Assembly: GCA_014323865.1 (NCBI GenBank)
Contig: JACONG010000010.1
Span: 330,534 to 394,533 of the forward strand
Length of the DNA: 64,000 nucleotides
Source of the DNA: Rhodospirillales bacterium
GTDB taxonomy: Bacteria; Pseudomonadota; Alphaproteobacteria; SP197
Reading direction: 5' to 3'
The stretch's first letter is position 1. The number at the start of each line of letters is the position of its first letter. Made by a program: the position numbers and the translations under genes. The notes below the pieces were generated by a model that was given only the letters and a program-made list of their open reading frames with translations, was not told the DNA's origin and did not search any database. Shown piece by piece: positions 47,301-55,602 of the stretch.

Positions 47301-47647
47301 TCATCGAGATTGAGCTTGAGCGTTGTCCCGGTCAACCGGACGGCTTCGACGCGGCCATCAAGCAACTGCCGGAAGCTGTAGGTCAGCACGACGCGATCGA
47401 TCCGGGCCAGACCGTCGATGGTGACATCGGTCAGCACCGTGCGGTCGGTAAGGACCTCGGCCACGCTGTAGCGGGTATCCGGGAAGGGTGTTTCGTGGAG
47501 CCCGCGCTGGATGAGCCAGACGACGATCTCGGCGCGCGCGCCGAACCACGCGGCCACGATCACGGCCGCCGCGACCAGGACGATGATCGAAAGACAGCGG
47601 ACGGTGCGGCGCAAGAAGCCGATCAGGTCCTGGATGAAGAGCAGCAC
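44387..47647 (-). CDS. YdbH-like AsmA-family intermembrane lipid transport protein
   Basis: The 1086-residue protein has one N-terminal membrane helix (about residues 17-37) and a very long beta-rich periplasmic region. Its end is typical of YdbH proteins (GYPIELNVNLTGDLDRIVRD and SLAGWRISEEIRERLSGF). In E. coli, YdbH is one of the bridge-like proteins that move phospholipids to the outer membrane. The partner genes ynbE and ydbL are not adjacent here. It lies between a decayed coxG and decayed coxD/coxE. Confidence 0.8.
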   Translation of the reverse strand: MLLFIQDLIGFLRRTVRCLSIIVLVAAAVIVAAWFGARAEIVVWLIQRGLHETPFPDTRYSVAEVLTDRTVLTDVTIDGLARIDRVVLTYSFRQLLDGRVEAVRLTGTTLKLNLDENNILTGKTAEVLAWVEGDGSGDQVSPFAHLVAEAIEVRIVHPEGEASIAFDGALQAGPGSLSGAGSWTLRSGIANGDGTISYVVDPLTGAQTLVVTPRQINVAHEGIGLSGITGALQVTLASPHEPIAWSADLRATEGEIDGYPTGPLALQGTWDGHSAFGDLMIGHETSALSATLSFVSGPVDEHIRIASTGFLAIREPLALPILEDITFGGPAQMTFSLEGQAPGSGPLSPGAVDVAGSARIVTGPLAVRETLAIAASELALEAALSVGVLDIVASEGGHLHELVVHTPAEDDGVSAAFDRTFDVTVPPGGVVVRLPVARDETALTGSLTAAITSGETFEGQVFVRGDAGFDVSGIFDTFSLSTFEFAASGDIIPDAVDGIIRLSGQLSGTPAIFDGAVNLQARLDTAATADVEARGVVLDMPLRIEHVDGATQAAVDPVALFRADSLEATGITATGLLAELPLNLELIDKRFHVRLTDTAWLDLESAEHPRFRSWDATSIKLEPESLPLLVLERFNRDWSWDVRLLIGPTGAHVDLFDEGNTLATLRGTLPNMGIRFGSLGSYHFQGTIETDGGDLAVLGPDVRLGDIRILATYNNGLSDWPQINADIRQVEDILEPARFSPMVADFSVSPVWPLGDDMRFNGNLHMDGRRYLANMEASYEPETERLRALVRVPAIRFEDGSQPQDVSPLYGTLLTDATGAIELYGEIVAERGVTSSNLTLSFLEVSGRNGDIAIEGLDGSVTFTNVAPLSTPPQQTLSARRIDAGVPLTDLAVTLSLPGDDSLLLQFASAELAGGHVVVNPSILRFMPDGNEVMLNIRGIDLGTLLENVDIPGLSIDARLTGSIPVVISDDDVVIKGGRLDADSPGTLHYTPGDGDMPFALDDENMALVLGAFENFQFTALGVDINREAGGETELGLHIAGANPDLYDGYPIELNVNLTGDLDRIVRDSLAGWRISEEIRERLSGF

Positions 47648-47784
47648 ACCACAAGTCTAACGCGAAGCCGGGACCTGTGCATGATCAACCCTCGGTGTTG
47701 GGAGGGATCAGCCGAGCGCCTTGGCAACGGCGCGCTTGGCCATCACCGTGACCAGATGGGCGCGGTCGTCGGCCACGCCTTCGA

Positions 47785-47935
47785 TTGTCGTGATCTCGGC
47801 TCACTCGGCTTCCCTTTCGATCTCCTGGCAGCCGGGAATGTACTGCTTGAAAATCTCGGGATCGTTGAGAGGCCTCCCGCACAGCCTGGCGCGGGGCTGC
47901 GATGCGGTACTCGTCTTTCAGGTCTATCCGTGTCT
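47785..47935 (-). pseudogene. coxG: coxG N-terminal remnant
   Basis: The minus strand reads DLKDEYRIAAPRQAVREA, then after a one-base frameshift LNDPEIFKQYIPGCQEIERE before a TGA. This is the start of CoxG-type SRPBCC proteins (IAAPRxxVWxALNDPEVLxxCIPGC). The Trp codon is also lost. About 30 more residues of unplaced reading (ending MAKRAVAKALG near 47710) may be the tail of this or another gene. Confidence 0.75.
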
Positions 47936-47947
47936 TCCGTTTGGCTC

Positions 47948-49645
47948 TCAGAAGCCTCTGATGAGTTGCATGATCAGAACAAGACCGAACAACACTATCA
48001 CAACGAGGGAGGCGGTGCTGATGACGGGGTCGCGGGCGAACAGGCCCTGGGGGCCGTGCCAGCGCATCGCCAGACCGATCGTGCCGTTGATGCCGGATCG
48101 TGCGGCCTCGCGCAGCGGCACGCCGATCGCTTCAAGAACGCTGCGGAACAAGCGTACCGCCCGCGGCAGCAGCCAGCGATAGCTCCATTCGGCGTCGACA
48201 TTGACGCCTGCCCGTTCCGGCGGCTCGAGCTTTGTCAGCCGCAGGACAACGAAACACAGCGCTGCGAACAACAGTAGCTGCATCTGTGTCAGGACATGCT
48301 CGACCGTGTAGGGCGCATAGGTCACGGGGTAAGGCAGGTGTTCATAAAGCAGACGCGGGAAGACCCCGATCCCGATGCAGAACACGGCCGCGATCGCCAT
48401 GGCGATCAGCATCGACATCGGCGCTTCCTTCGGGCGCAGGCCGGAGTCGTGGTTGAAGAATGCAAAGAACGGGATCTTGATGCCCGCGTGGTGCAACACG
48501 CCGGCCGAAGCAAACAACAGCGCGATCCAGACCCAGTCGTGGCCTTCCTTCAGAGCCGCACTCATGACCATGGCCTTGGCGACGAATCCGGAGAACAGCG
48601 GGAAGGCCGAGATCGATGCCGCACCGATGATGCAGAGCACGGTGGTCCTGGGCATGGTGCGATAGAGCCCGCCGAGCTCCGTGGCGCCCATCTTGCCCGT
48701 GCGGAACAGAACCGCGCCCATCGACATGAAGAGCAGCGATTTGTAGAGCACGTGCGCAAAGGCGTGGGCCGCAGCACCATTGATGGAGAGCTCGGTGCCG
48801 ATCCCGATGCCGGTGATCATGAAACCGAGCTGGTTGAGCAGGCTGTACGACAGCACTCTGCGCAGATTGTCCTCGATCACGGCGTAGAAGATCGGGAACA
48901 GCGTCATCGCCGCGCCGATGTAGATCAGCAGCTCGGTGCCCGGGAACATTGTGGCCAGGCAGTAGATCGAGGTCTTGGTGGTGAGCGCACTCATCAGCAC
49001 CGTGCCGGTCACGGGCGCTTTGGGGTAGGTGTCGGTGATCCAGTTGTGGAGCAGCGGGAAGCCGGCCTTGATGCCCAGCGACATCAGGATGAGCCAGGCT
49101 GCCAGGCCTTCGAGCTCCATCGGATGCATGACGAGCGACTCGCCCTGGCTGGCGAGGGCCGCGATGCCACCGATCATGAGCAGGCCCGAAAGCACCTGGA
49201 GCATCATGTAACGCATGGCCGCGCCTTCGGCGTCCGGCGTCCGGCGTGCCAGGATCAGGAAGACGGAGGTGAGGCCAAGCCCCTCCCAGAACAACAGCAG
49301 GGTCAGCAGGTCGCCCGCGAACACGGCACCCATCGTGCTGGCGGCATAGGCCAGGCCCGCGGTCTGCTCGAGTTTGCTGGGCTGGTGCAGCCCGTAGACC
49401 ATCGCGATGAAGGTGGCGATCGTGAAAAGCCAGCCGAACAGCATCGACAGGCGGTCGGGCTGGACGAGGATGAGCTCCTGGCCGACCAGCGTGACGATCG
49501 TCGGTTCCGCATCGCCCAGGAGCAGAAGATTGACACCCGCGACAACCGGCGTGGCGACCGCCAGCACGTTGCGCAGCCAGCCCCGCGTCACCACGACCAG
49601 CGCAGCGCCGACCAGGAACACCAGGAAGGGCGCGACGCTAGTCAT
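47948..49645 (-). CDS. Mrp/Nuo-type proton-pumping membrane subunit, third antiporter-like subunit
   Basis: This 565-residue protein of the NuoL/MrpA-N/MrpD superfamily has about 15 hydrophobic segments. Core phrases are GDLLTLLLFWEGLGLTSVFL, SLGIKAGFPLLHNWITDTYP, ALTTKTSIYCLATMFPG and AHAFAHVLYKSLLFMSMGA. Conserved Lys/Glu residues lie inside these helices. The ATG at 49645 overlaps the stop of the 87-residue gene by eight bases. It is the last gene of the antiporter operon. Confidence 0.88.
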   Translation of the reverse strand: MTSVAPFLVFLVGAALVVVTRGWLRNVLAVATPVVAGVNLLLLGDAEPTIVTLVGQELILVQPDRLSMLFGWLFTIATFIAMVYGLHQPSKLEQTAGLAYAASTMGAVFAGDLLTLLLFWEGLGLTSVFLILARRTPDAEGAAMRYMMLQVLSGLLMIGGIAALASQGESLVMHPMELEGLAAWLILMSLGIKAGFPLLHNWITDTYPKAPVTGTVLMSALTTKTSIYCLATMFPGTELLIYIGAAMTLFPIFYAVIEDNLRRVLSYSLLNQLGFMITGIGIGTELSINGAAAHAFAHVLYKSLLFMSMGAVLFRTGKMGATELGGLYRTMPRTTVLCIIGAASISAFPLFSGFVAKAMVMSAALKEGHDWVWIALLFASAGVLHHAGIKIPFFAFFNHDSGLRPKEAPMSMLIAMAIAAVFCIGIGVFPRLLYEHLPYPVTYAPYTVEHVLTQMQLLLFAALCFVVLRLTKLEPPERAGVNVDAEWSYRWLLPRAVRLFRSVLEAIGVPLREAARSGINGTIGLAMRWHGPQGLFARDPVISTASLVVIVLFGLVLIMQLIRGF

Positions 49646-49901
49646 TGTAGAAGTTCTCACCCTTCTGAACGAGGAAGCGCAGGCCTTCGGCCAGCAGAAC
49701 GAGCAAGGCATAGGCCGCAAAGCCGAACACGGCGTAGAAACCGATCATGTCTTCCCAGTCGTGGTAGCCGTGACGCTCAATGAAGAAATCAGCAATGAAG
49801 ACGGCCGCGCAGGCGGCGACCAACGCCCGGATCATCAGCCTGACGTTGCGCGGATTGTCGAAGAGATAACGTCTGCCGTCGTCTCTGGGGGGCTGGCTCA
49901 T
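49638..49901 (-). CDS. Small two-helix membrane protein in the Mrp operon
   Basis: The 87-residue protein begins MSQPPRDDGRRYLFDNPRNV and has two membrane helices (about 22-41 and 52-72). It ends with RFLVQKGENFYND. I recognise no family. Its ATG overlaps the previous stop (4 bases) and its own stop overlaps the next start, so it is co-translated with the large subunits and probably part of the complex. Confidence 0.75.
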   Translation of the reverse strand: MSQPPRDDGRRYLFDNPRNVRLMIRALVAACAAVFIADFFIERHGYHDWEDMIGFYAVFGFAAYALLVLLAEGLRFLVQKGENFYND

Positions 49902-51385
49902 GGCAGCGCTCCGGCGGTGATCGCCGCGCCCTCGAGCAGCGCGATCAGGGGGTCGGGATAGAAGAAGAGAACGAAGCAGCCCAATGTCGTGAAGCCGATC
50001 GCGGCAAGGCAGGCGGCGGGCGCCTCGTGGCGCTTGGCCGGCACACCGGCAGGCAACGGGCGGAAGAACGCGCGGAACGGAATCGGCAGCAGATAGGCGA
50101 TGTTGAGCAGCGTCGAGAGGAACAGCACAGCCGCGAAGATCGCCTTGTCGGCGTCGATGGCGCCTGCGACCAGCAGCCACTTGCTCCAGAGACCGCAGAG
50201 GGGTGGCAAACCGATGATGCTGAGGCTTCCGATCAGGAAGGCGGCGAAGGTCCAGGGCATGACACGGCCCAATCCGTCGAGCTGCGAGATCTCCGTCTTG
50301 TGCGCCGCGACCAGGATAGCGCCCGCACAGAAGAAGAGTGTGATCTTGCCAAAGGCGTGGGTCGCGATGTGGAGACCGCCGCCGAGGAACCCGGCCTCGG
50401 TGGCAAGAAGCGCGGCGAGCACGATGTAGGAGAGCTGGCTGACGGTCGAGTAGGCCAATCGGGCTTTCAGATTGTCCTTGGTCATCGCGATCAGCGACGC
50501 GGCGATGATGGTAAAGGCTGCGCCCCACTGCAGGACGTCGGTCATGACGAGGTCGCGCAACAGATCGAACCCGATGATGAAGGTTGCGATCTTCAGGATC
50601 GTGAAGACACCAGCCTTCACGACCGCGACCGCATGCAGAAGGGCGCTGACCGGTGTCGGTGCGACCATCGCGGCGGGCAGCCAGCGATGGAACGGCATGA
50701 CCGCCGCCTTGCCGACGCCGAAGACGAAGAGGACAAGCAGGGCACCGGTGACAACAGGGTCCTGGACGTTCTGCAGGATGCCGCCCGGCACGAAGTCCAG
50801 CGTCCCTGCAAGCCAGTAGGTCGCGATGATGGCGAGCAGCTGAAAGCCGATCGAGGTGCCCAGGAGGATGCCGAGATAGGTGCGTCCGCCCTTGCGTGCC
50901 TCTGGGGTCCTGGCATGGGTGACGAGCGGGAAGGTCGCCAGCGTCAGGGCTTCATAGAAAACGAAAAGCGTCAGCAGGTTGCCGGCAAAGGCGACACCCA
51001 TCGCGGACGCGATGCTGATGGCGAAGAAGGTGTAGAAACGAGTCTGGTTCTTCTCGTGATGCCCACGCATGTAGCCGATCGCGTAGACGGTCGTGACAAT
51101 CCAGAGACCGCTCGCGACCAGCGCGAAGAGCATGCCGAGCGGCTCGACCTCCAGCGTGATTCCGATGTTGCTGACTGGCTCGGCGAGCGAGATGCGGATC
51201 TCTTCGCCGGCTTCGAGCGCTGTAGCAATCAGGGCGACGTTGCAGAACAGCACAACGCCGGTCGTAAGGCTGATGCCTTCGCGCACATCCGGCCAGCGGC
51301 TTGTCAGGAGGATGCCGATGGCACCGACCAGGGGAATGGCAATCGCCAGTGCCGCAAGCAGGCCGGGATCGGGCAGGCCGGTCAT
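49898..51385 (-). CDS. Mrp/Nuo-type proton-pumping membrane subunit, second antiporter-like subunit
   Basis: The 495-residue protein has about 14 hydrophobic segments. NuoL/MrpD signatures are FAGNLLTLFVFYEALTLATF, GVGKAAVMPFHRWLPAAMVA, PVSALLHAVAVVKAGVFTI and HIATHAFGKITLFFCAGA. It starts by an ATGA overlap with the first antiporter subunit. Having separate large subunits is typical of Mrp complexes in which MrpA is split. Confidence 0.9.
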   Translation of the reverse strand: MTGLPDPGLLAALAIAIPLVGAIGILLTSRWPDVREGISLTTGVVLFCNVALIATALEAGEEIRISLAEPVSNIGITLEVEPLGMLFALVASGLWIVTTVYAIGYMRGHHEKNQTRFYTFFAISIASAMGVAFAGNLLTLFVFYEALTLATFPLVTHARTPEARKGGRTYLGILLGTSIGFQLLAIIATYWLAGTLDFVPGGILQNVQDPVVTGALLVLFVFGVGKAAVMPFHRWLPAAMVAPTPVSALLHAVAVVKAGVFTILKIATFIIGFDLLRDLVMTDVLQWGAAFTIIAASLIAMTKDNLKARLAYSTVSQLSYIVLAALLATEAGFLGGGLHIATHAFGKITLFFCAGAILVAAHKTEISQLDGLGRVMPWTFAAFLIGSLSIIGLPPLCGLWSKWLLVAGAIDADKAIFAAVLFLSTLLNIAYLLPIPFRAFFRPLPAGVPAKRHEAPAACLAAIGFTTLGCFVLFFYPDPLIALLEGAAITAGALP

Positions 51386-52893
51386 AACGGCGCTCCCAGC
51401 ATGACGGCAGCGACGTCCGCCACGTTGACGGTGAATCGCGTGGCGATGCCGAAGACGACACACAGCACGGTCAGCAACACGGTCGTGCCGAGCAGCATGG
51501 CCGGTGCCTCACTGCGACCGGCACCTTCGGGCGGAGGCTGGAAGTAGGCCACCTCGACAACGCGCCAGATGTAAATGATGGCGAGCAGGGAGCTGAGCAC
51601 GATCAGCACGGCGACCGGCCACAGATCGGCTCGCAGGGCCCCCGCGATCAGATACCACTTGCTGACAAAGCCGACGGTGAACGGCACGCCGATCATCGAC
51701 AGGCCTGCCACGACGAAACAGGCCATCGTGATCGGCATCCGCCGGCCCAGTCCCCGGAAGGTTTCCAGGTTTGCATTGCCAAGGCGCATGATGACGCAGG
51801 CCATCACCAGGAACAGAGCACCCTTCATCAGGCCGTGGTTGAAGGCATGGACGATGGCGGCGACGAGGCCGTCCTGATTGCCGTAGCCGATGGCGGCGGC
51901 GATGTAGCCTACCTGGGCGACGCTCGAATAGGCGAGCATGCGCCTGAGGTCGTTCTGCCAGATCGCGACCAGCGAGCCAACGAAGGCGCCGGCGATTCCC
52001 AGGGGGATGAGGACCCAGCCGATCCGCATATCGACGAACGCGAACTCGGCACCGAAGACGTTGTAGATGAAGCGGATCAGGATGTAGGCGCCGACCTTCG
52101 TCGCCGTCGCGCCGAAGAAGGCGGAGACCAGTGACGGGGCGTAGGTGTAGGCGTTCGGCATCCAGACATGGGCCGGGAACAGCGCGAACTTGATGCCCGC
52201 GCCGACCAGGATGAAGGCCAGCGATGCCTGAACCGGTGCCAGATGCCAGAGAGCCGGGAGCCGGACCGCGAGGTCTGACATGTTGAGTGTGCCCGTCACC
52301 ATGTAGATCAGGCCGATGCCGATCAGGATGAAGGTCGCACCCACCGTTCCCAGGGCGAGGTAGCTGAAGGCCGCCTTCGACGCCCGCCGGTCGTTGGCTG
52401 TGGCGACCAGGGCATAGCTCGCCAGAGACGAAATCTCGAGGAAGACATAGAGGTTGAAGACGTCGCCCGTGACGACGATGCCCAGCATGCCGGTCAGTGC
52501 CAACAGTGCCAGCGTATAGAACAGGCGTTGCGCGCGGGGTGCCACCTCGACACCAATGCCGAGCGGTACAGCCGGCATGATGATCGCCGCCATGCCGGAG
52601 ACGAGCACAAGCAGCAGCGCGCTCATCGGGTCGACCACCAGGCCGATCCCCAACGGCGGCGCCCAGCCGCCCATCTCGTACCAGACAAAGCCCAGACCCA
52701 GCACGTTGAGGAAGAGCGCAATCGCGATCGCGAAGGTCAGCCAGGCCGCAGCCGTGGCGAATAGCCCGGCCAGTCGCGATTGCACCAGCAACGCGCAGAC
52801 CGGCGCCGCGATCAGCGGGACGGCGATCTGAAGCGCTGGAAGATGCTGCACCAGCGGCACAGTTTCAGCGATCTCCATCGTCGCGGAGTTCAT
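51382..52893 (-). CDS. mrpD: Na+/H+ antiporter subunit MrpD-like
   Basis: The 503-residue MrpD-type subunit begins MNSATMEIAETVPLVQHLPA. It contains VTGDVFNLYVFLEISSLASY, GAGIKFALFPAHVWMPNAYT and VHAFNHGLMKGALFLVMACV. It overlaps the end of mrpC by 29 bases; a start at 52878 would reduce that to 14. The pumping core with a Lys and Glu in broken helices is intact. MrpD works with MrpA and the small subunits in cation/proton exchange at the inner membrane. Confidence 0.92.
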   Translation of the reverse strand: MNSATMEIAETVPLVQHLPALQIAVPLIAAPVCALLVQSRLAGLFATAAAWLTFAIAIALFLNVLGLGFVWYEMGGWAPPLGIGLVVDPMSALLLVLVSGMAAIIMPAVPLGIGVEVAPRAQRLFYTLALLALTGMLGIVVTGDVFNLYVFLEISSLASYALVATANDRRASKAAFSYLALGTVGATFILIGIGLIYMVTGTLNMSDLAVRLPALWHLAPVQASLAFILVGAGIKFALFPAHVWMPNAYTYAPSLVSAFFGATATKVGAYILIRFIYNVFGAEFAFVDMRIGWVLIPLGIAGAFVGSLVAIWQNDLRRMLAYSSVAQVGYIAAAIGYGNQDGLVAAIVHAFNHGLMKGALFLVMACVIMRLGNANLETFRGLGRRMPITMACFVVAGLSMIGVPFTVGFVSKWYLIAGALRADLWPVAVLIVLSSLLAIIYIWRVVEVAYFQPPPEGAGRSEAPAMLLGTTVLLTVLCVVFGIATRFTVNVADVAAVMLGAPL

Positions 52894-53227
52894 CCTCCTC
52901 GATCGAACCGTAGGCCTCCCGGATGCGCACGATCAGGGCGAGCGCGAGCGACGTCGTCGCGACCGAAACGACGATGGCCGTGAGGATCAGCACATGGGGA
53001 AGGGGGTTGGAGTAGGCCGTCGCACCCTCAAGCACGATCGGCGCAGTGCCGCCCTCGACATAGCCGATCTCGATGTAGAGCAGGAACACCGACGTCTGGA
53101 ATATGTTGAGGCCGATGACCTTCTTGATCAGGTTGCCCTGTGTCATGCCGATGTAGAGTCCGATCATCATCACGATGATCGCACCCCATTGGACGGCATG
53201 GCCGAGGACGAACTCGAGCGCACCCAC
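52865..53227 (-). CDS. mrpC: Na+/H+ antiporter subunit MrpC (NuoK-like)
   Basis: The 120-residue NuoK-like subunit has three membrane helices, with IGLYIGMTQGNLIKKVIGLN and LPHVLILTAIVVSVATTSLA. I use the GTG at 53227, which shares one base with the mrpB stop. An acidic tail (SIEEDELRDDGDR) follows the last helix. Confidence 0.92.
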   Translation of the reverse strand: MGALEFVLGHAVQWGAIIVMMIGLYIGMTQGNLIKKVIGLNIFQTSVFLLYIEIGYVEGGTAPIVLEGATAYSNPLPHVLILTAIVVSVATTSLALALIVRIREAYGSIEEDELRDDGDR

Positions 53228-53649
53228 TACGGCCGCCAGCGCTCGGCGAAGGTGAAGAAGATGGCGATCAGCACGCCGGCGACGGTGATGCCGACGCCGA
53301 GTTCGATGATGATGATGCCGATGTGCTGGCCGTGAACGGGATTGTTGCTGTCGAGCGCACCGTACTCGAGGAAGTTGCCACCGAGGAAGAGGGTGGCGAA
53401 GCCGACGGTCGCATAGAGCAGAAGGCCTGACGAGATCAACAGAGTGACAGCCGGAAGTGGCAGAACCTTGATGGTGCGGCGTACGCCGAAAACCACGGCA
53501 TAGACGATGAAACCGGTCGCGAAAATCACGCCAGCCTGAAAGCCGCCGCCAGGGCCATAGTCGCCGTGCATCTGCACATAGAGTGCGAACAGCAGGATGA
53601 ACGGGACCAGCATCTTGACGACGACACGGACGATCAGGTGTTCGCTCAT
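53227..53649 (-). CDS. mrpB: Na+/H+ antiporter subunit MrpB
   Basis: The 140-residue protein has four membrane helices and the MnhB-family phrases MHGDYGPGGGFQAGVIFATG and NNPVHGQHIGIIIIELGVGI. It overlaps the DUF4040 gene upstream by ATGA. Together with DUF4040 it corresponds to the C-terminal part of large MrpA plus MrpB. Confidence 0.92.
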   Translation of the reverse strand: MSEHLIVRVVVKMLVPFILLFALYVQMHGDYGPGGGFQAGVIFATGFIVYAVVFGVRRTIKVLPLPAVTLLISSGLLLYATVGFATLFLGGNFLEYGALDSNNPVHGQHIGIIIIELGVGITVAGVLIAIFFTFAERWRP

Positions 53650-54188
53650 TCGCCGTCCTCCTTCCAGCGCCAGAGAAGAGCAATGACGGCGATGCCGGCT
53701 GTGAAGATCACGGTGACCTCACCCAGCGTGTCGTAGCCCCGATAGCTCGCCAGGACGGCCGTGACGACGTTGGGCACGCCGGTCTCGGCTGGTCCCTCGG
53801 CAAGGTAACGGTCGCCAACATGAGTCTGGCTCGGTGCCGAGGGATCGCCCATCAGCGGCATCTCGAAGGTGGCATACATCAGCGCCAAGCCGGTCGCGAT
53901 GGCTACCGGCAGGCCGATATAACGTTGCTTGATGTGACTGCTGCGGAGCATTTCCTCCCGTGTCGTGAGCGAAATCACCGCCAACATCAGCGTCAGGGTG
54001 ATACCGGCACCCACGGCCGCCTCCGTTAACGCGACATCGACAGCGTCGAGCAGGGTGAAGACGACCGCGAGGATCAGGCTGTAGACGCCGGTCAGGATCG
54101 CCATGCCGAGCGGGCTGCGGATCTTCACGAGCGTCAGTGCGAGCGCGATCATCAGGACGACAAGGATGATGACATGCCATTCGACCAT
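53646..54188 (-). CDS. DUF4040/MbhD-type Mrp subunit
   Basis: The 180-residue protein has about five helices. DVALTEAAVGAGITLTLMLA is the MbhD (DUF4040) signature otherwise found at the C-terminus of MrpA. DTLGEVTVIFTAGIAVIAL near the end resembles MbhE. Its stand-alone form points to the split-MrpA arrangement. Confidence 0.88.
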   Translation of the reverse strand: MVEWHVIILVVLMIALALTLVKIRSPLGMAILTGVYSLILAVVFTLLDAVDVALTEAAVGAGITLTLMLAVISLTTREEMLRSSHIKQRYIGLPVAIATGLALMYATFEMPLMGDPSAPSQTHVGDRYLAEGPAETGVPNVVTAVLASYRGYDTLGEVTVIFTAGIAVIALLWRWKEDGE

Positions 54189-54532
54189 CAGGGGTTCTCC
54201 TTGTCGGACTCGTCTCTGGCCTGATTGGCCTCAGGAGCGTTCGGCGACAGACCGCCCAACAGGGCGGAATGAGCCACGGCATGGCTCGCTGTCGGCGATG
54301 TCAGCACCAGAACGATACCGATCAGCACGATCTTCACGGTCACGAGATCGAAATCGGTCTGCAGTGCCATGCCGAGCAGCAGAAGGGCGGCGCCGCCGGT
54401 GTCGGCCAGGCCGCCGCTGTGCAGCCGGGTGAAGAGATCGGGAAGGCGCAACAGGCCAATCGCGCTCACCACCATCAGCAAGGCGCCGATGATCAGGCAA
54501 ATCCAGCTTGCGATGTCGAGGGCGAGGATCAT
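54188..54532 (-). CDS. mrpG: Na+/H+ antiporter subunit MrpG
   Basis: The 114-residue protein has three helices and the MnhG phrase SAIGLLRLPDLFTRLHSGGL. It overlaps mrpF by ATGA upstream and shares a base with the DUF4040 gene downstream. A short acidic C-terminal tail follows. Confidence 0.92.
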   Translation of the reverse strand: MILALDIASWICLIIGALLMVVSAIGLLRLPDLFTRLHSGGLADTGGAALLLLGMALQTDFDLVTVKIVLIGIVLVLTSPTASHAVAHSALLGGLSPNAPEANQARDESDKENP

Positions 54533-54795
54533 TCTTCCTCTCCCAGATGGCCGTGCTTGAAGAACCGCAGCGCAGCAAGGGTGCCGACGAAGTTCAGCAG
54601 CGCATAGGTTAGCGAGAGGTCCAGGAAATCCGGACGTCCGGTCAGGAAACCGCCCAGGGCTATCAGCAGCACGGTCATGGTGCCGTGCACGTTGACCGCG
54701 AGAATGCGGTCGTAGGGTGTCGGCCCGCGCACGGCGCGCACCAACGACAACGTCATGGCCGCGACCAGCAGCAAGGTGGGGATCGTGAACATCAT
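54529..54795 (-). CDS. mrpF: Na+/H+ antiporter subunit MrpF
   Basis: The 88-residue protein has three helices with VRAVRGPTPYDRILAVNVHG and LDLSLTYALLNFVGTLAAL, both typical of MrpF. The start at 54795 overlaps the mrpE stop as ATGA. Confidence 0.92.
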   Translation of the reverse strand: MMFTIPTLLLVAAMTLSLVRAVRGPTPYDRILAVNVHGTMTVLLIALGGFLTGRPDFLDLSLTYALLNFVGTLAALRFFKHGHLGEEE

Positions 54796-55274
54796 GACGA
54801 TCCCTCCATGGCGCAGACCCTGCGGTCCATCTCGCCCTCTTTCAGCGACTCGAACTCCGAGCAGGAGAGCGCATGGACATGAATGCGGCCGGGAAAGACC
54901 GACAGCGACACGGTGCCCGGTGTCAGCGTGATCGAGTTTGCAAAGGTAACGAGCCCGACCGTGGTTTGCTGGCTCGCGGTCACCCAGCCCGAGGCGGGAT
55001 CGAGCCGGGACATCGGACCGAGGACAGCACGGGTCACGGCGATGTTCGACCGGGTGATCTGCCAGGCGAGCCAGGGAAGGTAGACGATCAGACGCCATGT
55101 GAGCTGCACGGGATGTCCCTCGCCGTCGATCACGCTCATGCGATGTGCAATCGTCACGACGATGAGGCAGGACACGAGTCCCGAGCCAATCAGAAACGGA
55201 TCCCAGTGGCCCGAAAGGAGCAACCAGGTGCCGAACAGGATGGCGAACAGGCTGAAGGTCCGTGCCGAGAACAT
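54792..55274 (-). CDS. mrpE: Na+/H+ antiporter subunit MrpE
   Basis: The 160-residue subunit has an N-terminal membrane pair (LFAILFGTWLLLSGHWDPF) and a cytosolic domain with TFANSITLTPGTVSLSVFPG and IHVHAL. This is the first gene of the antiporter operon; its promoter should lie in the 328-base region upstream. A tandem 18-bp repeat sits 7 bases before the ATG at 55274. Confidence 0.92.
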   Translation of the reverse strand: MFSARTFSLFAILFGTWLLLSGHWDPFLIGSGLVSCLIVVTIAHRMSVIDGEGHPVQLTWRLIVYLPWLAWQITRSNIAVTRAVLGPMSRLDPASGWVTASQQTTVGLVTFANSITLTPGTVSLSVFPGRIHVHALSCSEFESLKEGEMDRRVCAMEGSS

Positions 55275-55602
55275 GGCGTCTCCCGAGTACGTTGCAGGGC
55301 CCGAGTACGTTACAGGGAAAGTGGACGCGCGGGCCTTACCCCGCCCGCGATGTCCCCGTGTTGGAGTCCGAGTATGCCCAGAGGGTCCGTTTGGGCAAGT
55401 CCGGCCGCGACGCGGCTTGCGCAATTCCGCACAGCCGGAACCGCGATGTCGAACAGCGCGAACACAGCGACCATCGATCCCGCATCGGGCTCAAGCGCCG
55501 CCCAGGCTGCAACATCGGGAAATGGATAACCCTGATGTTCGGGAATTGTCAGTCGGGTAGGGTGTGCCCGCCAGAACCGGAACAGAGCCGACGATACCCG
55601 GA
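55275..55602. other. Divergent spacer between mrpE and the DUF192 gene
   Basis: No supported gene lies in these 328 bases. Open frames on both strands look like chance GC-rich readings. It should contain promoters for the Mrp operon and for the DUF192 gene. The 18-bp tandem repeat at 55282-55317 is the only clear structure. Confidence 0.55.
55282..55317 (-). repeat. 18-bp tandem repeat upstream of mrpE
   Basis: CCCGAGTACGTTGCAGGG and a copy with one mismatch lie head to tail, 7 bases upstream of the mrpE start. The repeat replaces the place where a ribosome-binding site is expected, so it may affect translation or bind a regulator. Confidence 0.85.

Noticed and set aside
48296..49783. Plus-strand frames across the Mrp operon
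   Set aside because: They are reverse readings of membrane-protein genes: rich in His, Asp, Arg and Gln, as expected for such shadows.
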